Shown: positions 1 to 8,603, counted from the first letter of the stretch. The stretch: 33,713 nucleotides of DNA from an uncultured Oscillospiraceae bacterium (GCA_900547455.1 URGV01000024.1:1-33713); one strand, 5' to 3'. The notes: generated by a model not told the origin, from the sequence alone. Numbers and translations are program-made.

Positions 1-155
1 GACTTTCTCATCGGGGAGAAAGTCACCCGGGGTGGAGGGGCGGAGCGCCCCCTCACAGGGGAGTGCAGAGGGGGCGTTGCCCCCTCGCATATCGTAGGCC
101 GCAGGGGCCCCCGCCCCTGCAAAAAAGCCCCCCGAGGGGGACCGCAGTCCCCCCT
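1..155. repeat. cluster of five GC-rich hairpins
   Basis: This intergenic stretch is almost entirely inverted repeats. Stems are 1-9/16-24 (GACTTTCTC/GAGAAAGTC), 37-42/46-51 (GGGGCG/CGCCCC), 68-75/79-86 (GAGGGGGC/GCCCCCTC), 101-108/113-120 (GCAGGGGC/GCCCCTGC) and 136-142/147-153 (GGGGGAC/GTCCCCC), all with loops of 3-6 bases. No ORF inside looks real. It lies downstream of the leftward gate-protein gene and beyond that gene's own terminator. It may be a dispersed extragenic palindromic repeat or the end of a structured RNA from outside the window. I recognise no named RNA family. Confidence 0.7.
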
Positions 156-182
156 CTACCTATACCCCGAAACGAACAAAAA

Positions 183-202
183 GTTGCACCCCAACGTGCA
201 AC
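183..202. repeat. short inverted repeat
   Basis: A perfect 7-bp inverted repeat, GTTGCAC (183-189) and GTGCAAC (196-202), with a 6-base spacer. It sits between the hairpin cluster and the terminator at 213-244. It has no U-tract of its own, so its role is unknown. Confidence 0.5.
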
Positions 203-212
203 TGCGGGCAAC

Positions 213-244
213 AAAAAAGCGAGGATTTTCTCCTCGCTTTTTTT
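213..244 (-). terminator. intrinsic terminator after the gate protein gene
   Basis: The stem GCGAGGA/TCCTCGC (219-225/231-237) has a 5-base loop and is flanked by six A and seven T, so it can work in both directions. It lies 10 bases past the stop codon of the leftward gene ending at 254. Confidence 0.85.
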
Positions 245-253
245 GCTGCCAAA

Positions 254-1477
254 TTACAGCATGCTGACTAAAATGTAAATCCAGTGCGCCGCTACGCCTG
301 CGACCAGACCGCCAATCGTGTGGCTGATGATCGCCTTGCCGGTCATGTTGCTGTAGCCCAGGCTGTCCATCATCGCGACGTGGGTGCTCAGGTAACCGCT
401 CCAGCACATGCACATGGCGGTGAAAACCGCGATGTCGTTGCCGCCTGCCAGCCCGTCCTGCACCATCTGCGGAACCAGGCCGATGGCCGCGCCCGCCGCG
501 CCCAGCGCCGTGATCGGCACCGAGACGCCCTGGGAGCTGGTGAAGCCGAACAGCGGCTGCAGGATAAACTCCAGCTTGTCGCCGATGGCCGGCAGCAGCG
601 CGATGCCCTCATAGGCCGCGCCGGTGTAGGTGCCGTCCGCCGAAGGGCCGTTGGTCAGCATCATGACAAAGGTGCAGATGATCAGAACGCCCGGGATGAT
701 CGCCATGCCCATCTCGACGCCGGACTTGCCGCCGTCCAGCATCGCCGACAGAAAACGGGTGCCCACGTTGCCGGGGCGAACCATGCGGTAGTCGGTGTAC
801 ATGATGGCGTTGATGCCCTCCACCTCGCAGTCCTCGGTCTTGCCGTAGACCTTGGCGGTGAACATCAGCATCAGCCGCACGCTGACCACGCTGCCGATGA
901 TGGCGCCCAGGTTGCCGATCAGCGCCGGCACCACAAAGCTCTCCCCGCTGGGCGAAAGGATGCCCACCATGAACGAGGTGATGATGAGGCCCATGCCAAA
1001 GGCGGTGCCGATGTTGGTCAGCGCCGGCAGCTGGTAGCGTTTAAAGTACCGGCGGAAGCCCTGATCCTCGGCCAGGGTCAAAATCGCCGGGTTGTCCGAC
1101 AGATAGGTCGCCAGGATGCCGACCACGCTGGCGCCCGGCAGGTCATAGACCGGCTTCATCAGGGGCGAGAGAATCTTGTTGATGATCGCCACGATACCAA
1201 ACTCGGTGAACAGTCCCGACAGCGCGCCCGCCAGCACCGCGATGGCCATGATGTAAAAGACGGTGTCCAGCAGCAGCTGATAGGCGGTCTGCATCATGGT
1301 GTTGATCATGTTGATCGCGCCCATCCGGGTGCCCAGCAGTCCAAACAGCGCCGCCACGATGATAAAGAACACAAGGCTCTCCAAACTCATGACCTTTTTG
1401 ATGTGCGGATGTTCCTGCAAATCCTTTTTGGAGGCAGCTTCCGGTGCGGAAGTGCTCTTTTCTTCCATGGAATCCAT
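254..1477 (-). CDS. nucleoside recognition (gate) domain membrane protein
   Basis: This 407-residue polytopic membrane protein fits the nucleoside recognition/gate domain family (PF07670; YjiH-like). The first 25 residues are polar and cytosolic. Several long hydrophobic segments follow from about residue 30, with polar stretches such as YLSDNPAIL and the RRYFKRYQ loop that are typical of gate proteins. The family is found in nucleoside transporters and spore or ion-transport membrane proteins, but the substrate of this subgroup is not established. The ATG at 1477 has AGGAGG eight bases upstream; a second in-frame ATG lies three codons in. It appears monocistronic, between the promoter at 1547-1576 and the terminator at 213-244. 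The family call is secure; transport function is inference. Confidence 0.8.
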   Translation of the reverse strand: MDSMEEKSTSAPEAASKKDLQEHPHIKKVMSLESLVFFIIVAALFGLLGTRMGAINMINTMMQTAYQLLLDTVFYIMAIAVLAGALSGLFTEFGIVAIINKILSPLMKPVYDLPGASVVGILATYLSDNPAILTLAEDQGFRRYFKRYQLPALTNIGTAFGMGLIITSFMVGILSPSGESFVVPALIGNLGAIIGSVVSVRLMLMFTAKVYGKTEDCEVEGINAIMYTDYRMVRPGNVGTRFLSAMLDGGKSGVEMGMAIIPGVLIICTFVMMLTNGPSADGTYTGAAYEGIALLPAIGDKLEFILQPLFGFTSSQGVSVPITALGAAGAAIGLVPQMVQDGLAGGNDIAVFTAMCMCWSGYLSTHVAMMDSLGYSNMTGKAIISHTIGGLVAGVAAHWIYILVSML

Positions 1478-1546
1478 CCTTGATCCCCTCCTGAAAACAA
1501 AAAAGTATCCCCCTCACATCGTGTGCGCAGGGATTTCCTATTGGCC

Positions 1547-1576
1547 ATCATAGCATACTGCACATAAGAATGTCAA
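1547..1576 (-). promoter_or_regulatory. sigma-70-type promoter for the gate protein gene
   Basis: Read on the minus strand, TTGACA (1571-1576) is followed after 18 bases by TATGAT (1547-1552). It lies about 70 bases upstream of the ATG at 1477. Confidence 0.75.
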
Positions 1577-1670
1577 TATGAAATCCAATTTCGAGCGTGT
1601 TGTATAAATTTTGTGTCTGTTTTTATGAAAAATATTGAATTTTTCATGTACAGCTCACATTCCCGGGCAC

Positions 1671-1711
1671 ACAAAAAAGGCAGGGAGCGCCGCTTCCCGG
1701 CTTTCCCTGCC
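1671..1711 (-). terminator. intrinsic terminator after the HAD phosphatase gene
   Basis: On the minus strand GGCAGGGA pairs with TCCCTGCC (1679-1686/1704-1711), with an inner GCCG/CGGC stem (1689-1692/1698-1701), followed by TTTTTT. It lies 12 bases after the stop codon at 1723 and ends the ABC transporter operon. Confidence 0.88.
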
Positions 1712-1722
1712 CGTCTGCTTTC

Positions 1723-2544
1723 TTATTTTTCAAATTCTGCATGCTCTTGCAGCCAGAGCGCCACGCTGTCCGCATCGTTTGAACCAATGATCCCCGTCGC
1801 AATTTCCTTGAGCGCCGGGTCCGCATTTTGAGTCGCATAGCACTCGTCAGCGATTTCGAAAAGATCAAGGTCATTTCTCCCATCCCCAAAGACAACCAGC
1901 CGCTCACAGCAGAGAAGTTCCTTGAGTTGCTGCGCGGCGTGGGACTTGCTGGCAAACATCGGCATGATCTCCAACCACTGGTCCCCGGTATACAGGTCCT
2001 TTTGAAAGACACAGTGCAGCTGCTCTCGGTAATGCTCATAGATCGGCCGCAGTTTTTGCTCCTCATCAATGCAGGTAAAGTAGAAAATATCCCCTTCCCG
2101 CAGCTGCTCCTTACGCTGCACCGGGTGATCTCGCACATCCCCTTTACGGCTTTGAACAAAGGTGCGCACTCCGTCTGTCATCTGCCCCAGCAGATAACTG
2201 AAACGCTCCTTCCCTCCCTGCATCGAATAGACAATCGGCCAGATTTCCCGACTCCGCAGGCAGTCAAGCAGTTCTTGGGCCTGGCTCTGCTGGAAGATAT
2301 TGGAGAACAGCACCTTCTGCGTTGTGCTGTCCAGGATGAAGGCGCCGTTGTACAAAACAAGCGGAATATGCGCATTCATTCCCGCCGTCACCCGGCTGGC
2401 TGTGATGTAGGAGCGGGCCGTAGCATAGGAAAAGAACATTCCCTGCTTCACTAACTCGTTGATTGTCCTCGCAGTAAAGGCAGAAATTGTCTGGTCGCTG
2501 CGCAGCAACGTGCCGTCTAAATCCGAAAGGTACAATGTTCTCAT
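1723..2544 (-). CDS. Cof-type HAD-IIB family sugar/nucleotide phosphatase
   Basis: This 273-residue protein has the HAD motifs of the Cof subfamily: DLDGTLL near residue 8 (nucleophile D8, acid D10), the TAR segment of motif II, and GDGRNDLDLF near residue 220 as motif IV, which binds Mg2+. Cof proteins dephosphorylate phosphosugars, pyridoxal phosphate or nucleotides; this one's substrate cannot be told. Its ATG at 2544 overlaps the TGA of the upstream ATPase gene (ATGA), and a GGAGG lies inside that gene's end, so the two are translationally coupled. HAD phosphatases are not usual parts of amino-acid ABC operons, so any link to transport is inference. Confidence 0.9.
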   Translation of the reverse strand: MRTLYLSDLDGTLLRSDQTISAFTARTINELVKQGMFFSYATARSYITASRVTAGMNAHIPLVLYNGAFILDSTTQKVLFSNIFQQSQAQELLDCLRSREIWPIVYSMQGGKERFSYLLGQMTDGVRTFVQSRKGDVRDHPVQRKEQLREGDIFYFTCIDEEQKLRPIYEHYREQLHCVFQKDLYTGDQWLEIMPMFASKSHAAQQLKELLCCERLVVFGDGRNDLDLFEIADECYATQNADPALKEIATGIIGSNDADSVALWLQEHAEFEK

Positions 2545-3302
2545 GACAGCTCCCTCCTGAAATGGCTGGCCAAAAAGCTCTGCAGGCGGGGGTTTTGCGG
2601 GTGATCGAAGATCTCCGCCGGCGTGCCCTCCTCCTGAATCCTGCCATCGGCCAGAAAGATGACCCGGTCCGCCACCGACCGCGCAAAGTCCATCTCGTGG
2701 GTGGTCAGCAGCATGGTCATGTGTCTGGCCGCCAGCTTGCGGATGACCTCCAGCACCCCGCCCACCAGCTCCGGGTCGAGCGAGGAGGTCGGCTCATCCA
2801 GCAGCATCAGCTTCGGCCCGGTGGCAATCGCGCGGCCGATACCCACCCGCTGCTGCTGCCCGCCGGACAGATGGGAGGGATAAGCGTCCTCCTTGTCCTC
2901 CAGCCCCACCAGCTTCAGCACCTCGCGCGCCTTCTGCCGGGCGTCCTCCTTGCGCATCTTCTTGACCCGGATCAGCGGCTCGGTGATGTTCTGCAGCGCC
3001 GTCTTGTTGGCAAACAGGCTGTACTGCTGAAAGACCATCGCCGTCTGCGCCCGCAGCTGGTACTGCTGCCTGCGGGAAATTCCGGGCGCCTGCACCGCCA
3101 CCTCCCCGATGGTGATGCTGCCCTCGTCGGGCAGCTCCAGCAGGTCGATGCAGCGCAGCAGCGTCGATTTGCCGGTGCCGGACGGGCCGATCACCGCCAC
3201 CACCTCGCCCTGATGCACCTGCAAATCGATGCCGTCCAGCACCACCCTGCCGTCAAAGGATTTTTTTAAGTTTTCCACTCTCAGCATGACCTCGCTCAAC
3301 AC
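2541..3302 (-). CDS. polar amino acid ABC transporter, ATP-binding protein
   Basis: This 253-residue ATPase couples ATP hydrolysis to amino acid import (GlnQ/HisP type). The Walker A motif GPSGTGKST is at residues 39-47, the Q-loop falls in FQQYSLF, the signature is LSGGQQQR, and Walker B with the catalytic Glu is LMLLDEP. The H-loop is in TTHEMDF. Length is normal for the family. The start is GTG at 3302 with AAGGAGG just upstream; TTG at 3299 or ATG at 3287 are alternatives. It follows the permease gene by 18 bases and overlaps the HAD gene by 4 bases. Confidence 0.93.
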   Translation of the reverse strand: MLSEVMLRVENLKKSFDGRVVLDGIDLQVHQGEVVAVIGPSGTGKSTLLRCIDLLELPDEGSITIGEVAVQAPGISRRQQYQLRAQTAMVFQQYSLFANKTALQNITEPLIRVKKMRKEDARQKAREVLKLVGLEDKEDAYPSHLSGGQQQRVGIGRAIATGPKLMLLDEPTSSLDPELVGGVLEVIRKLAARHMTMLLTTHEMDFARSVADRVIFLADGRIQEEGTPAEIFDHPQNPRLQSFLASHFRRELS

Positions 3303-3320
3303 GCACCCCTCCTTTGCCGA

Positions 3321-3983
3321 TCAATACATCCTGGACAGCCACTTTTCCAGCAGCTTCTGCAGATAGTTAAAAAAGGTCACAATCAGCCAGTACACCACCA
3401 TGACCGCGGTGAAGGATTCCAGAAACTTCAGGTTGGTCGAGCCCTCCATCCTGGCCACCGCCATGATCTCGGTGACGCCCAGGGTGAAGGCCAGCGAGGA
3501 CTGCTTGATGATGTCCACAAAGTTGTTGGAGAGCCCCGGCACCGCCACCCGCACCGCCTGCGGAAAGACGATGTGCCAGAAGCCCTGCATCCTCGTCATG
3601 CCGCAGGCAAGGCTTGCCTCCATCTGGGCGGAGCTGACCGAGGAGAGCGCCCCGCGCAGCGTCTCGGACATGTAGGAAGAGGCGTTGAAGGCGACGCCCC
3701 AGATGATCAGGGTCATCACGCTGACCCGCTGCATCGGCACAATCACCTGCGGCAGTCCGTAGCAGATCCAGAAAAGCTGCGCCAGCAGCGGCGTCCCGCG
3801 GAACAGCGAAACCCATGCCGCGCAGACCTGCTTGAGCCCTGGGATATTCAGATAGTACGCCGCCGCGATGACGACGGCAATCAGCAGCGCCAGCAGCAGC
3901 GCCGCCAGCGAAATGCCGAGGGTGACATCGATATACCGGAACATAATGGGAAACAAATGAAAGAAAAAAGAACTGTCAAACAT
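3321..3983 (-). CDS. polar amino acid ABC transporter, permease
   Basis: This 220-residue membrane protein of the HisM/GlnP family forms the transmembrane channel of the importer. It has about five hydrophobic segments. The EAA loop is visible as EASLACGMTRMQGFWHIVFPQA, the conserved cytoplasmic contact with the ATPase; the preceding Y-MSETLRGAL stretch is also typical. The ATG at 3983 has AGGAGA seven bases upstream. It lies between the binding-protein gene and the ATPase gene, and with only one permease present the transporter probably uses a homodimer. Confidence 0.92.
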   Translation of the reverse strand: MFDSSFFFHLFPIMFRYIDVTLGISLAALLLALLIAVVIAAAYYLNIPGLKQVCAAWVSLFRGTPLLAQLFWICYGLPQVIVPMQRVSVMTLIIWGVAFNASSYMSETLRGALSSVSSAQMEASLACGMTRMQGFWHIVFPQAVRVAVPGLSNNFVDIIKQSSLAFTLGVTEIMAVARMEGSTNLKFLESFTAVMVVYWLIVTFFNYLQKLLEKWLSRMY

Positions 3984-4080
3984 CCGGCTTCTCCTTTTAT
4001 TTCTTCTGTCTTCTCTGTCTTGACAATTTGGATTTTTTCTATTTGAAAATACAATCTGTTATTTTCGAGGATGATGTAAG

Positions 4081-4122
4081 AAAAGCCTGACCCAAAACAA
4101 CGTGTTGTTGGATCAGACTTTT
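4081..4122 (-). terminator. hairpin between binding-protein and permease genes
   Basis: A long imperfect inverted repeat is centred on the palindrome AACAACGTGTTGTT, with flanking arms AAGCCTGACCC and GGATCAGACTT. On the minus strand it is followed by TTTTCTTAC, a weak U-tract. It lies 28 bases after the stop of the binding-protein gene and about 100 bases before the permease start. A leaky terminator or mRNA-stabilising hairpin would explain high expression of binding protein relative to membrane parts. Confidence 0.65.
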
Positions 4123-4149
4123 TTCGTATTTCCTTTTTTTGCAAAGTCG

Positions 4150-4947
4150 TTATTCCGGCGGGTTGGTGGCGTCCAGTCCAAACCACTGCTCGGACAGCTC
4201 GCTGAGCTTGCCGCTCTCCCGCATTTCCTGCAGCGTCGCGTTGACCGCTTCTGCCAGCTCGGTATTGTCTTTCTGGAAGGGGTAGGCCGCCGCCTCGGTG
4301 TAGACCACGTTGTCGGTAATCTTAAAATCCTGACCGTTCTGCTCAATGTTCATTTTGCTCTGCAGCATCGGGGCCACCCGGCCGTCGATGCGCCCCATCT
4401 CGATGTCGCTGTCCATCGCCGGCGTGCCTTCATAGCCGACAATCTCGATGCCGAGGTCGTTCTCCTCGTTGAGCTTTTTGAGGTTGAGCTCACCGTCTCC
4501 ACCCATCACAACGCCGATGCGCGTCCCCTGAAAGTCCTCAAGCTCCTCCAGTTCGCTGTCGGCGCGGACCACCAGGTTGTAGGTCGAGTAGAGATAGACG
4601 TCCGAGAAGAGATATTTTTCCCGTCTGGCCTCGTTGTCCGAGGAGGTCTGCCGGGCCACCGTGTCGATGCGGCCGGTGTCCAGCATGCCGAACAGTCCCG
4701 AAAAATCCGCCACTGTGTACTCGACCTCCCAGCCGTTCTGCTCCGCGATGTAATCCCACATGTCCACCTCGAAGCCCTTGAGCTGGTCGTTCTCCTGATA
4801 GCAGAAGGGGTAAAAATCCCCGCTGACCCCGACACGGATCACCGTATTCTCCGCCGAGCTCTCATCCGCCGAAGCCGGATTGCTGCAGGAGGTCAAAAAA
4901 CACATCGTCATCGTCAGCAGCAGCGCGCCCAGTCGTTTCAGTTTCAT
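4150..4947 (-). CDS. polar amino acid ABC transporter, substrate-binding lipoprotein
   Basis: This 265-residue protein carries a lipoprotein signal peptide: KLKR, a hydrophobic core, then LTSC with acylated Cys21. The mature part fits the family 3 solute-binding proteins (PF00497), with VGVSGDFYPFCY, FEVDMWDYIAE and the RIDTVARQTS segment. It captures a polar amino acid outside the cell and delivers it to the permease; the specificity is not clear from sequence. The ATG at 4947 has GGGAGG eight bases upstream. A strong promoter lies at 5005-5034, and it is the first gene of the operon running down to the HAD phosphatase. Confidence 0.93.
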   Translation of the reverse strand: MKLKRLGALLLTMTMCFLTSCSNPASADESSAENTVIRVGVSGDFYPFCYQENDQLKGFEVDMWDYIAEQNGWEVEYTVADFSGLFGMLDTGRIDTVARQTSSDNEARREKYLFSDVYLYSTYNLVVRADSELEELEDFQGTRIGVVMGGDGELNLKKLNEENDLGIEIVGYEGTPAMDSDIEMGRIDGRVAPMLQSKMNIEQNGQDFKITDNVVYTEAAAYPFQKDNTELAEAVNATLQEMRESGKLSELSEQWFGLDATNPPE

Positions 4948-5004
4948 AAAATTACCTCCCTTTTTTCATTTTTTCTGTACAAATTTTCTTTTTTATTCCC
5001 TTAC

Positions 5005-5034
5005 ATTATACTACTTAAGTCTTTTTCACGTCAA
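5005..5034 (-). promoter_or_regulatory. promoter of the amino acid ABC operon
   Basis: On the minus strand TTGACG (5029-5034) and TATAAT (5005-5010) are separated by 18 bases. The predicted leader to the ATG at 4947 is about 50 bases and contains no long hairpin. Confidence 0.82.
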
Positions 5035-5104
5035 GATGTCCACAATTTTGTTGCGATTCAAACTAGTATTATTTACTGATCGTTCATATTCTTTTGTCGC
5101 GCAA

Positions 5105-5142
5105 AACAAAAGGACAGGTGCGTTTTTCACACCTGTCCCAAA
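5105..5142 (-). terminator. intrinsic terminator after the DUF368 gene
   Basis: The stem GGACAGGTG/CACCTGTCC (5112-5120/5130-5138) is perfect over 9 bp. On the minus strand it is followed by TTTTGTTTTG. It lies about 30 bases after the stop codon at 5168. Confidence 0.88.
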
Positions 5143-5167
5143 AATGGATTGAAAATATCAATCGGCT

Positions 5168-5995
5168 TTATCCTTGCTGGCCATCCATCCTGCTCATCCA
5201 GAAGGCGATGGCGGCGCCCGCAATCAGGGCGATCAGCGACAGCAGGGTGTGCAGCCCTGGCGTGTAGCCGGCGTTGAGCAGAATCGGCAGGATGGAGCCG
5301 GCAATCAGACCCAGGATTGCAAAGTAGGTCTGCTGCTCAAACCGCTTCATGCACCAGTCGATCAGCTTGGCGCCCCAGAACACACCCAGCAAAACCCCCA
5401 GCGCCACCGGAATCAGCACCGGGATGTTGAAGGAGGAGATGGCGGTCAGCACCGAGGTGTAGACGCCCAGCAGCACCATAATCATCGAGCCGCTGATGCC
5501 CGGCATAATCATGCAGGCCGCCGCTGCCACCGCCGACAAAAACAGGCGGATGGCGCTGCCCACGTCCAGGGTGGTGATCAGCGCGCTGCCGGCGTCGGTC
5601 ACATTCTGCAGCAGGGTCATCACAATCATCACCGCAAAGCTGGCGGCAAAGGGCAGCAGGCTCACCTTTTTGAGCTTCTCCCGGGTGGCCCGCCGGTAGA
5701 TCATCGGGATGCTGCCCAGAATCAGCCCCAGGAAAAAGATGTTGGTCGGCATGGTGAAGTTTGCCAGCAGATACTCGATCAGGTAGCTGAAAAGCAGGAT
5801 GCCCAGCAGCGCGCCCACGCCGATGGGAAACAGATAGATCACCGAATTTTTAAAGTCGCGCCGCAGATCGGACACCGCCCCGATCAGCTTGTCGTAGATG
5901 CCCATTACAACCGCCATTGTGCCTCCGCTGACGCCGGGGATGATGTTGGCGACGCCCACCACCAGCCCCTTGAGCATGCGGGATAAAAAGTCCAT
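5168..5995 (-). CDS. DUF368 family protein, probable undecaprenyl-phosphate translocase
   Basis: This 275-residue membrane protein matches DUF368 (PF04018). The hallmark N-terminal segment is visible as GVANIIPGVSGGTMAVVMGIYDKLI (residues 13-37), and an internal repeat IMPGISGSMIMVLLGVY occurs near residue 165. The two inverted-repeat halves and about eight hydrophobic segments fit the family. DUF368 members have been shown to act as undecaprenyl-phosphate translocases (PopT), recycling the lipid carrier of cell wall synthesis; the assignment here is by family. The ATG at 5995 has AGGAGA six bases upstream. It has its own promoter (6031-6059) and terminator, so it is probably transcribed alone. 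Confidence 0.88.
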   Translation of the reverse strand: MDFLSRMLKGLVVGVANIIPGVSGGTMAVVMGIYDKLIGAVSDLRRDFKNSVIYLFPIGVGALLGILLFSYLIEYLLANFTMPTNIFFLGLILGSIPMIYRRATREKLKKVSLLPFAASFAVMIVMTLLQNVTDAGSALITTLDVGSAIRLFLSAVAAAACMIMPGISGSMIMVLLGVYTSVLTAISSFNIPVLIPVALGVLLGVFWGAKLIDWCMKRFEQQTYFAILGLIAGSILPILLNAGYTPGLHTLLSLIALIAGAAIAFWMSRMDGQQG

Positions 5996-6030
5996 GTTCT
6001 CTCTCCTTACCGTTTGGAATTGTTTTCTTG

Positions 6031-6059
6031 ATTATACCGCAAAGCGCCGCCCGGTTCAA
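6031..6059 (-). promoter_or_regulatory. promoter of the DUF368 gene
   Basis: On the minus strand TTGAAC (6054-6059) lies 17 bases before a perfect TATAAT (6031-6036). It is squeezed between the terminator of the upstream gene and the DUF368 start. Confidence 0.75.
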
Positions 6060-6065
6060 GCCGGA

Positions 6066-6108
6066 AAAGAAAAAACAGATTCCGGCAGCTAGGATGCCGA
6101 AATCTGTT
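6066..6108 (-). terminator. terminator overlapping the end of the flippase-like gene
   Basis: The arms AACAGATTCCGGCA and TGCCGAAATCTGTT pair over 13 of 14 positions around a 7-base loop that contains the TAG stop codon itself (6089-6091). On the minus strand GTTTTTTCTTTTC follows. The last codons of the CDS therefore form half of the terminator. Confidence 0.85.
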
Positions 6109-7159
6109 TGCCCTTGCCGGATCTGCCCGGTTTTGCTTTCTGCCAGACACCCGCCGTCGCGGTGAAGATGCCGCCCACCAGAATCGGCAGGTAGAAGGTC
6201 AGCAGCCGCCACAACAGGATGGCAAGGCTTAAAAACCGGGTCGGGAAAAACAAGCCAAATACGGTGTGAAAACCTATCTCCGCCCCGGCGGCCGCGCCCG
6301 GCAGCGGGATGAAGGAGGTGAAGTTTAACACAAACGCGCCCGCGCAGATCATCAGCAGGATGTCCACCCTTCCCAAACCAAAGGCGTAAAAGATGCACAG
6401 CGGGATGAGGAAAAAGGCGGTCAGCTGCACCGCGGTCAGAAGCGAAATTTTGAGGATGCCGCCGATGTCGCCGCGGATCTGCGCAAAGCCCTCATAAAAC
6501 TCCTCCAGCTCCTTGGCGATGCGGGCGTTGGCGCGCTCGGCCTTCTCCTGCCCGATAATGCGCAGCTTTTTGAGCAGCGAGACAATGCCGTACAAAAACT
6601 TCTCCGCCGGCCCCCGGAAAAATCCCAGGCACAGCAGCGCCGTGATGACCAGGATATTGACGCCAAAGCCCACAAAGGCCAGCCACCCCACCGCCGAAAT
6701 CTCGCTGGTGAAGGTCTTGAAACACAAAAACAAGGTGATGGCCGAATAGATGGTCAGCACAAACTGGTAGACGATAAATTTAATCATCAGCGAGCAGCTG
6801 GCAAAGGAGAGCGCCATCCCCCGCTTCATCAGGTAAAACGCCTGCATCGGCTGGCCGCCGCTGGAAAAGGGGGTGATGCAGTTGAAAAACTGCCCGATCA
6901 TGGTGGCGCAAAAGGTAGTGCCCGGCTGCTGGTCCGGCGCAAACCGCCGCACCGCCAGGTGCAGTCCCCCTGCTTCCAGCAGCCAGTACAGCACCATCAG
7001 CCCCACCGCTGCCAGAATCCATCCCGGGCGCACCCCGAGGATCAGCTCCCACAGCTTTGGCAGGCTGTACTCCCGCAGCAGCCAGACACACAGCACCAAA
7101 AAGGTGGCCGCAATAAAAAGCAGGCTTTTGCCGTAATGCTTTCCCTGTGCGTTGTTCAT
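6089..7159 (-). CDS. LPG synthase/flippase-like transmembrane protein (PF03706)
   Basis: This 356-residue protein has about eight hydrophobic segments and fits the lysylphosphatidylglycerol synthase transmembrane family. The conserved segment FNCITPFSSGGQPMQAFYLMKRG is present near residue 90, as is FIPLPGAAAGAEIGFHTVFGL near residue 290. It lacks the soluble C-terminal synthase domain of MprF, so it is the stand-alone flippase-type form often found beside glycolipid glycosyltransferases. The ATG at 7159 overlaps the TGA of the GT4 gene (ATGA) and has GGGAGG eight bases upstream. A longer reading frame upstream is the shadow of the GT4 gene. A role in glycolipid export or synthesis is inferred from context. 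Confidence 0.85.
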   Translation of the reverse strand: MNNAQGKHYGKSLLFIAATFLVLCVWLLREYSLPKLWELILGVRPGWILAAVGLMVLYWLLEAGGLHLAVRRFAPDQQPGTTFCATMIGQFFNCITPFSSGGQPMQAFYLMKRGMALSFASCSLMIKFIVYQFVLTIYSAITLFLCFKTFTSEISAVGWLAFVGFGVNILVITALLCLGFFRGPAEKFLYGIVSLLKKLRIIGQEKAERANARIAKELEEFYEGFAQIRGDIGGILKISLLTAVQLTAFFLIPLCIFYAFGLGRVDILLMICAGAFVLNFTSFIPLPGAAAGAEIGFHTVFGLFFPTRFLSLAILLWRLLTFYLPILVGGIFTATAGVWQKAKPGRSGKGKQISAS

Positions 7160-8280
7160 CTTGTTCCTCCCGTCGCCATCTGAAGAACCTTCCTCAGCGG
7201 CTTTCTGAATGTTTCCTGTTTGCGGATGCTCTCCTCCATTACCTGATGGTAAAACTGCCGCCACATCGACAGCACGTGCTCCTCGCTGTAAAAGGCGTTG
7301 CCCTCCCCGCTCATCTGCAGGGCTCTGGCGTAATATTCGCTGTCGGTGGAGAGGCTCAGCAGCTGCTCGACAAAGCCGTCGTTGTCCTGCGCTTTCAGAT
7401 AGTAGCCGTCCAGGATCACCCTGTACAGATCCAGGTCGCGCAGCAGAATCGGCAGCCCGCAGCTCATCGCCTCCAGCACCGTCATCGGGAACAGCTCGTC
7501 AAAGCTCGGCAACAGCATGACGTCGCCCATCTGGTAGATCTGCGGCATCTTCTCCCGGTCGACAAGGCCGGTAAAGAGCAGATTTTTCGGGTGGTTCTGC
7601 AGCAGCTGTTCCAGCTCCCTGTGGCCGTCGCTCATGTTGCCAAAGGCAAAGTTGCCCGCCCAGACAAACTGCATCTGCGGCAGCCGCTCGGCGATCTGCG
7701 CAAACTCCATGACGCCCTTTCTGGTCTGCAGCTGGCCGGCGCAGACCACGGTAAACCGCTCCGGGTCCAGGCCCCACTCGCGGCGCAGCTCCTTTTTGCG
7801 CTGCTCATCCACCCTGGAAAAGCGCTTGGCCGAGACGTAGTTTGGGATGTAGGTGACCTTTTCCGGGTCGATCCCATAGGCCGCCAGCTTTGGAATAAAG
7901 CACGGGTTGACGGTAACCAGATGGTCCATGCTCTTATAAAATTGAATGAGGTAGGAATAAAACACCTTGCGGAAAAGGCGCGGAATATGTAAGCTCTGGT
8001 CCATCGTCTCGGGCAGAAAATGCACCGAGCCCACCGCGATGCCCTTGGCCTTGATCAGCGGCAGCTGCAGGAAAAACTCCGGATTGACCGTGTGGATGTG
8101 GGTGACATCCCCCACCGTCCGGGCGTTGACCCGAACTCGGATGCGGTAGTCGTCCCCATCCCCTTCCAGGCGGTCCAGCCGGCCGGTGACCAGCGCCAGC
8201 TCCTCCTCATAAGCGGACAGCACGCCCTGTCCCTTCACCTGATCCGCGTGTGACAGCATGTTCAGCGTATACTCTCTCAT
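7156..8280 (-). CDS. glycosyltransferase family 4 protein (glycolipid type)
   Basis: This 374-residue GT-B enzyme has its nucleotide-sugar-binding C-terminal domain starting near residue 175 (GQLQTRKGV, residues 182-190) and the retaining EX7E motif at E262-E270, followed by AMSCGLPI. An early acceptor-domain segment reads HIHTVNPEFF. In Gram-positives such enzymes, paired with an LPG-synthase-like membrane protein, often make glucosyl-diacylglycerol anchors of lipoteichoic acid-like polymers. That pairing is present here with a 4-base overlap, but the substrate is inferred. The ATG at 8280 has GGGAGG seven bases upstream. No convincing promoter was found in 8281-8600. Confidence 0.87.
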   Translation of the reverse strand: MREYTLNMLSHADQVKGQGVLSAYEEELALVTGRLDRLEGDGDDYRIRVRVNARTVGDVTHIHTVNPEFFLQLPLIKAKGIAVGSVHFLPETMDQSLHIPRLFRKVFYSYLIQFYKSMDHLVTVNPCFIPKLAAYGIDPEKVTYIPNYVSAKRFSRVDEQRKKELRREWGLDPERFTVVCAGQLQTRKGVMEFAQIAERLPQMQFVWAGNFAFGNMSDGHRELEQLLQNHPKNLLFTGLVDREKMPQIYQMGDVMLLPSFDELFPMTVLEAMSCGLPILLRDLDLYRVILDGYYLKAQDNDGFVEQLLSLSTDSEYYARALQMSGEGNAFYSEEHVLSMWRQFYHQVMEESIRKQETFRKPLRKVLQMATGGTR

Positions 8281-8600
8281 CAGTCTGCCTCCCTTTTTAT
8301 CTCAAGAACACCATCCGGGACGCCGGACGGCAGCATTTTTTCTCTTCAAAATTCCCTTCTTTTATAAAACGATTTTCCCTTCTCCTGTGCTACAGCTTCT
8401 TTAAAAATTCACAAATTCCGTCAAGATTATTCACAAAAGAAAGCCCTTCTTTTTTTATTTATAGCACAAAAATGTCAAGCCCAGATTGCCCTTTTGTTAG
8501 AATATCGTTAAAATTTTCTCTCCCCGCCCTGCTGTTCCGCTGCTGCCAGCAAAGCCATTGCTATCCGCTCGTTTTTCTTTGCTTTATTTTTGGGAAAAGG
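8281..8600. other. AT-rich intergenic region between divergent genes
   Basis: About 320 bases lie between the leftward GT4 operon and the rightward MarR promoter. No convincing ORF or RNA gene is visible. It contains two copies of ATTCACAAA on the plus strand (8407-8415 and 8429-8437), 22 bases apart. TTGACA (minus strand, near 8472) occurs without a well-spaced -10, so the GT4 promoter remains unassigned. Confidence 0.6.
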
Positions 8601-8603
8601 GGC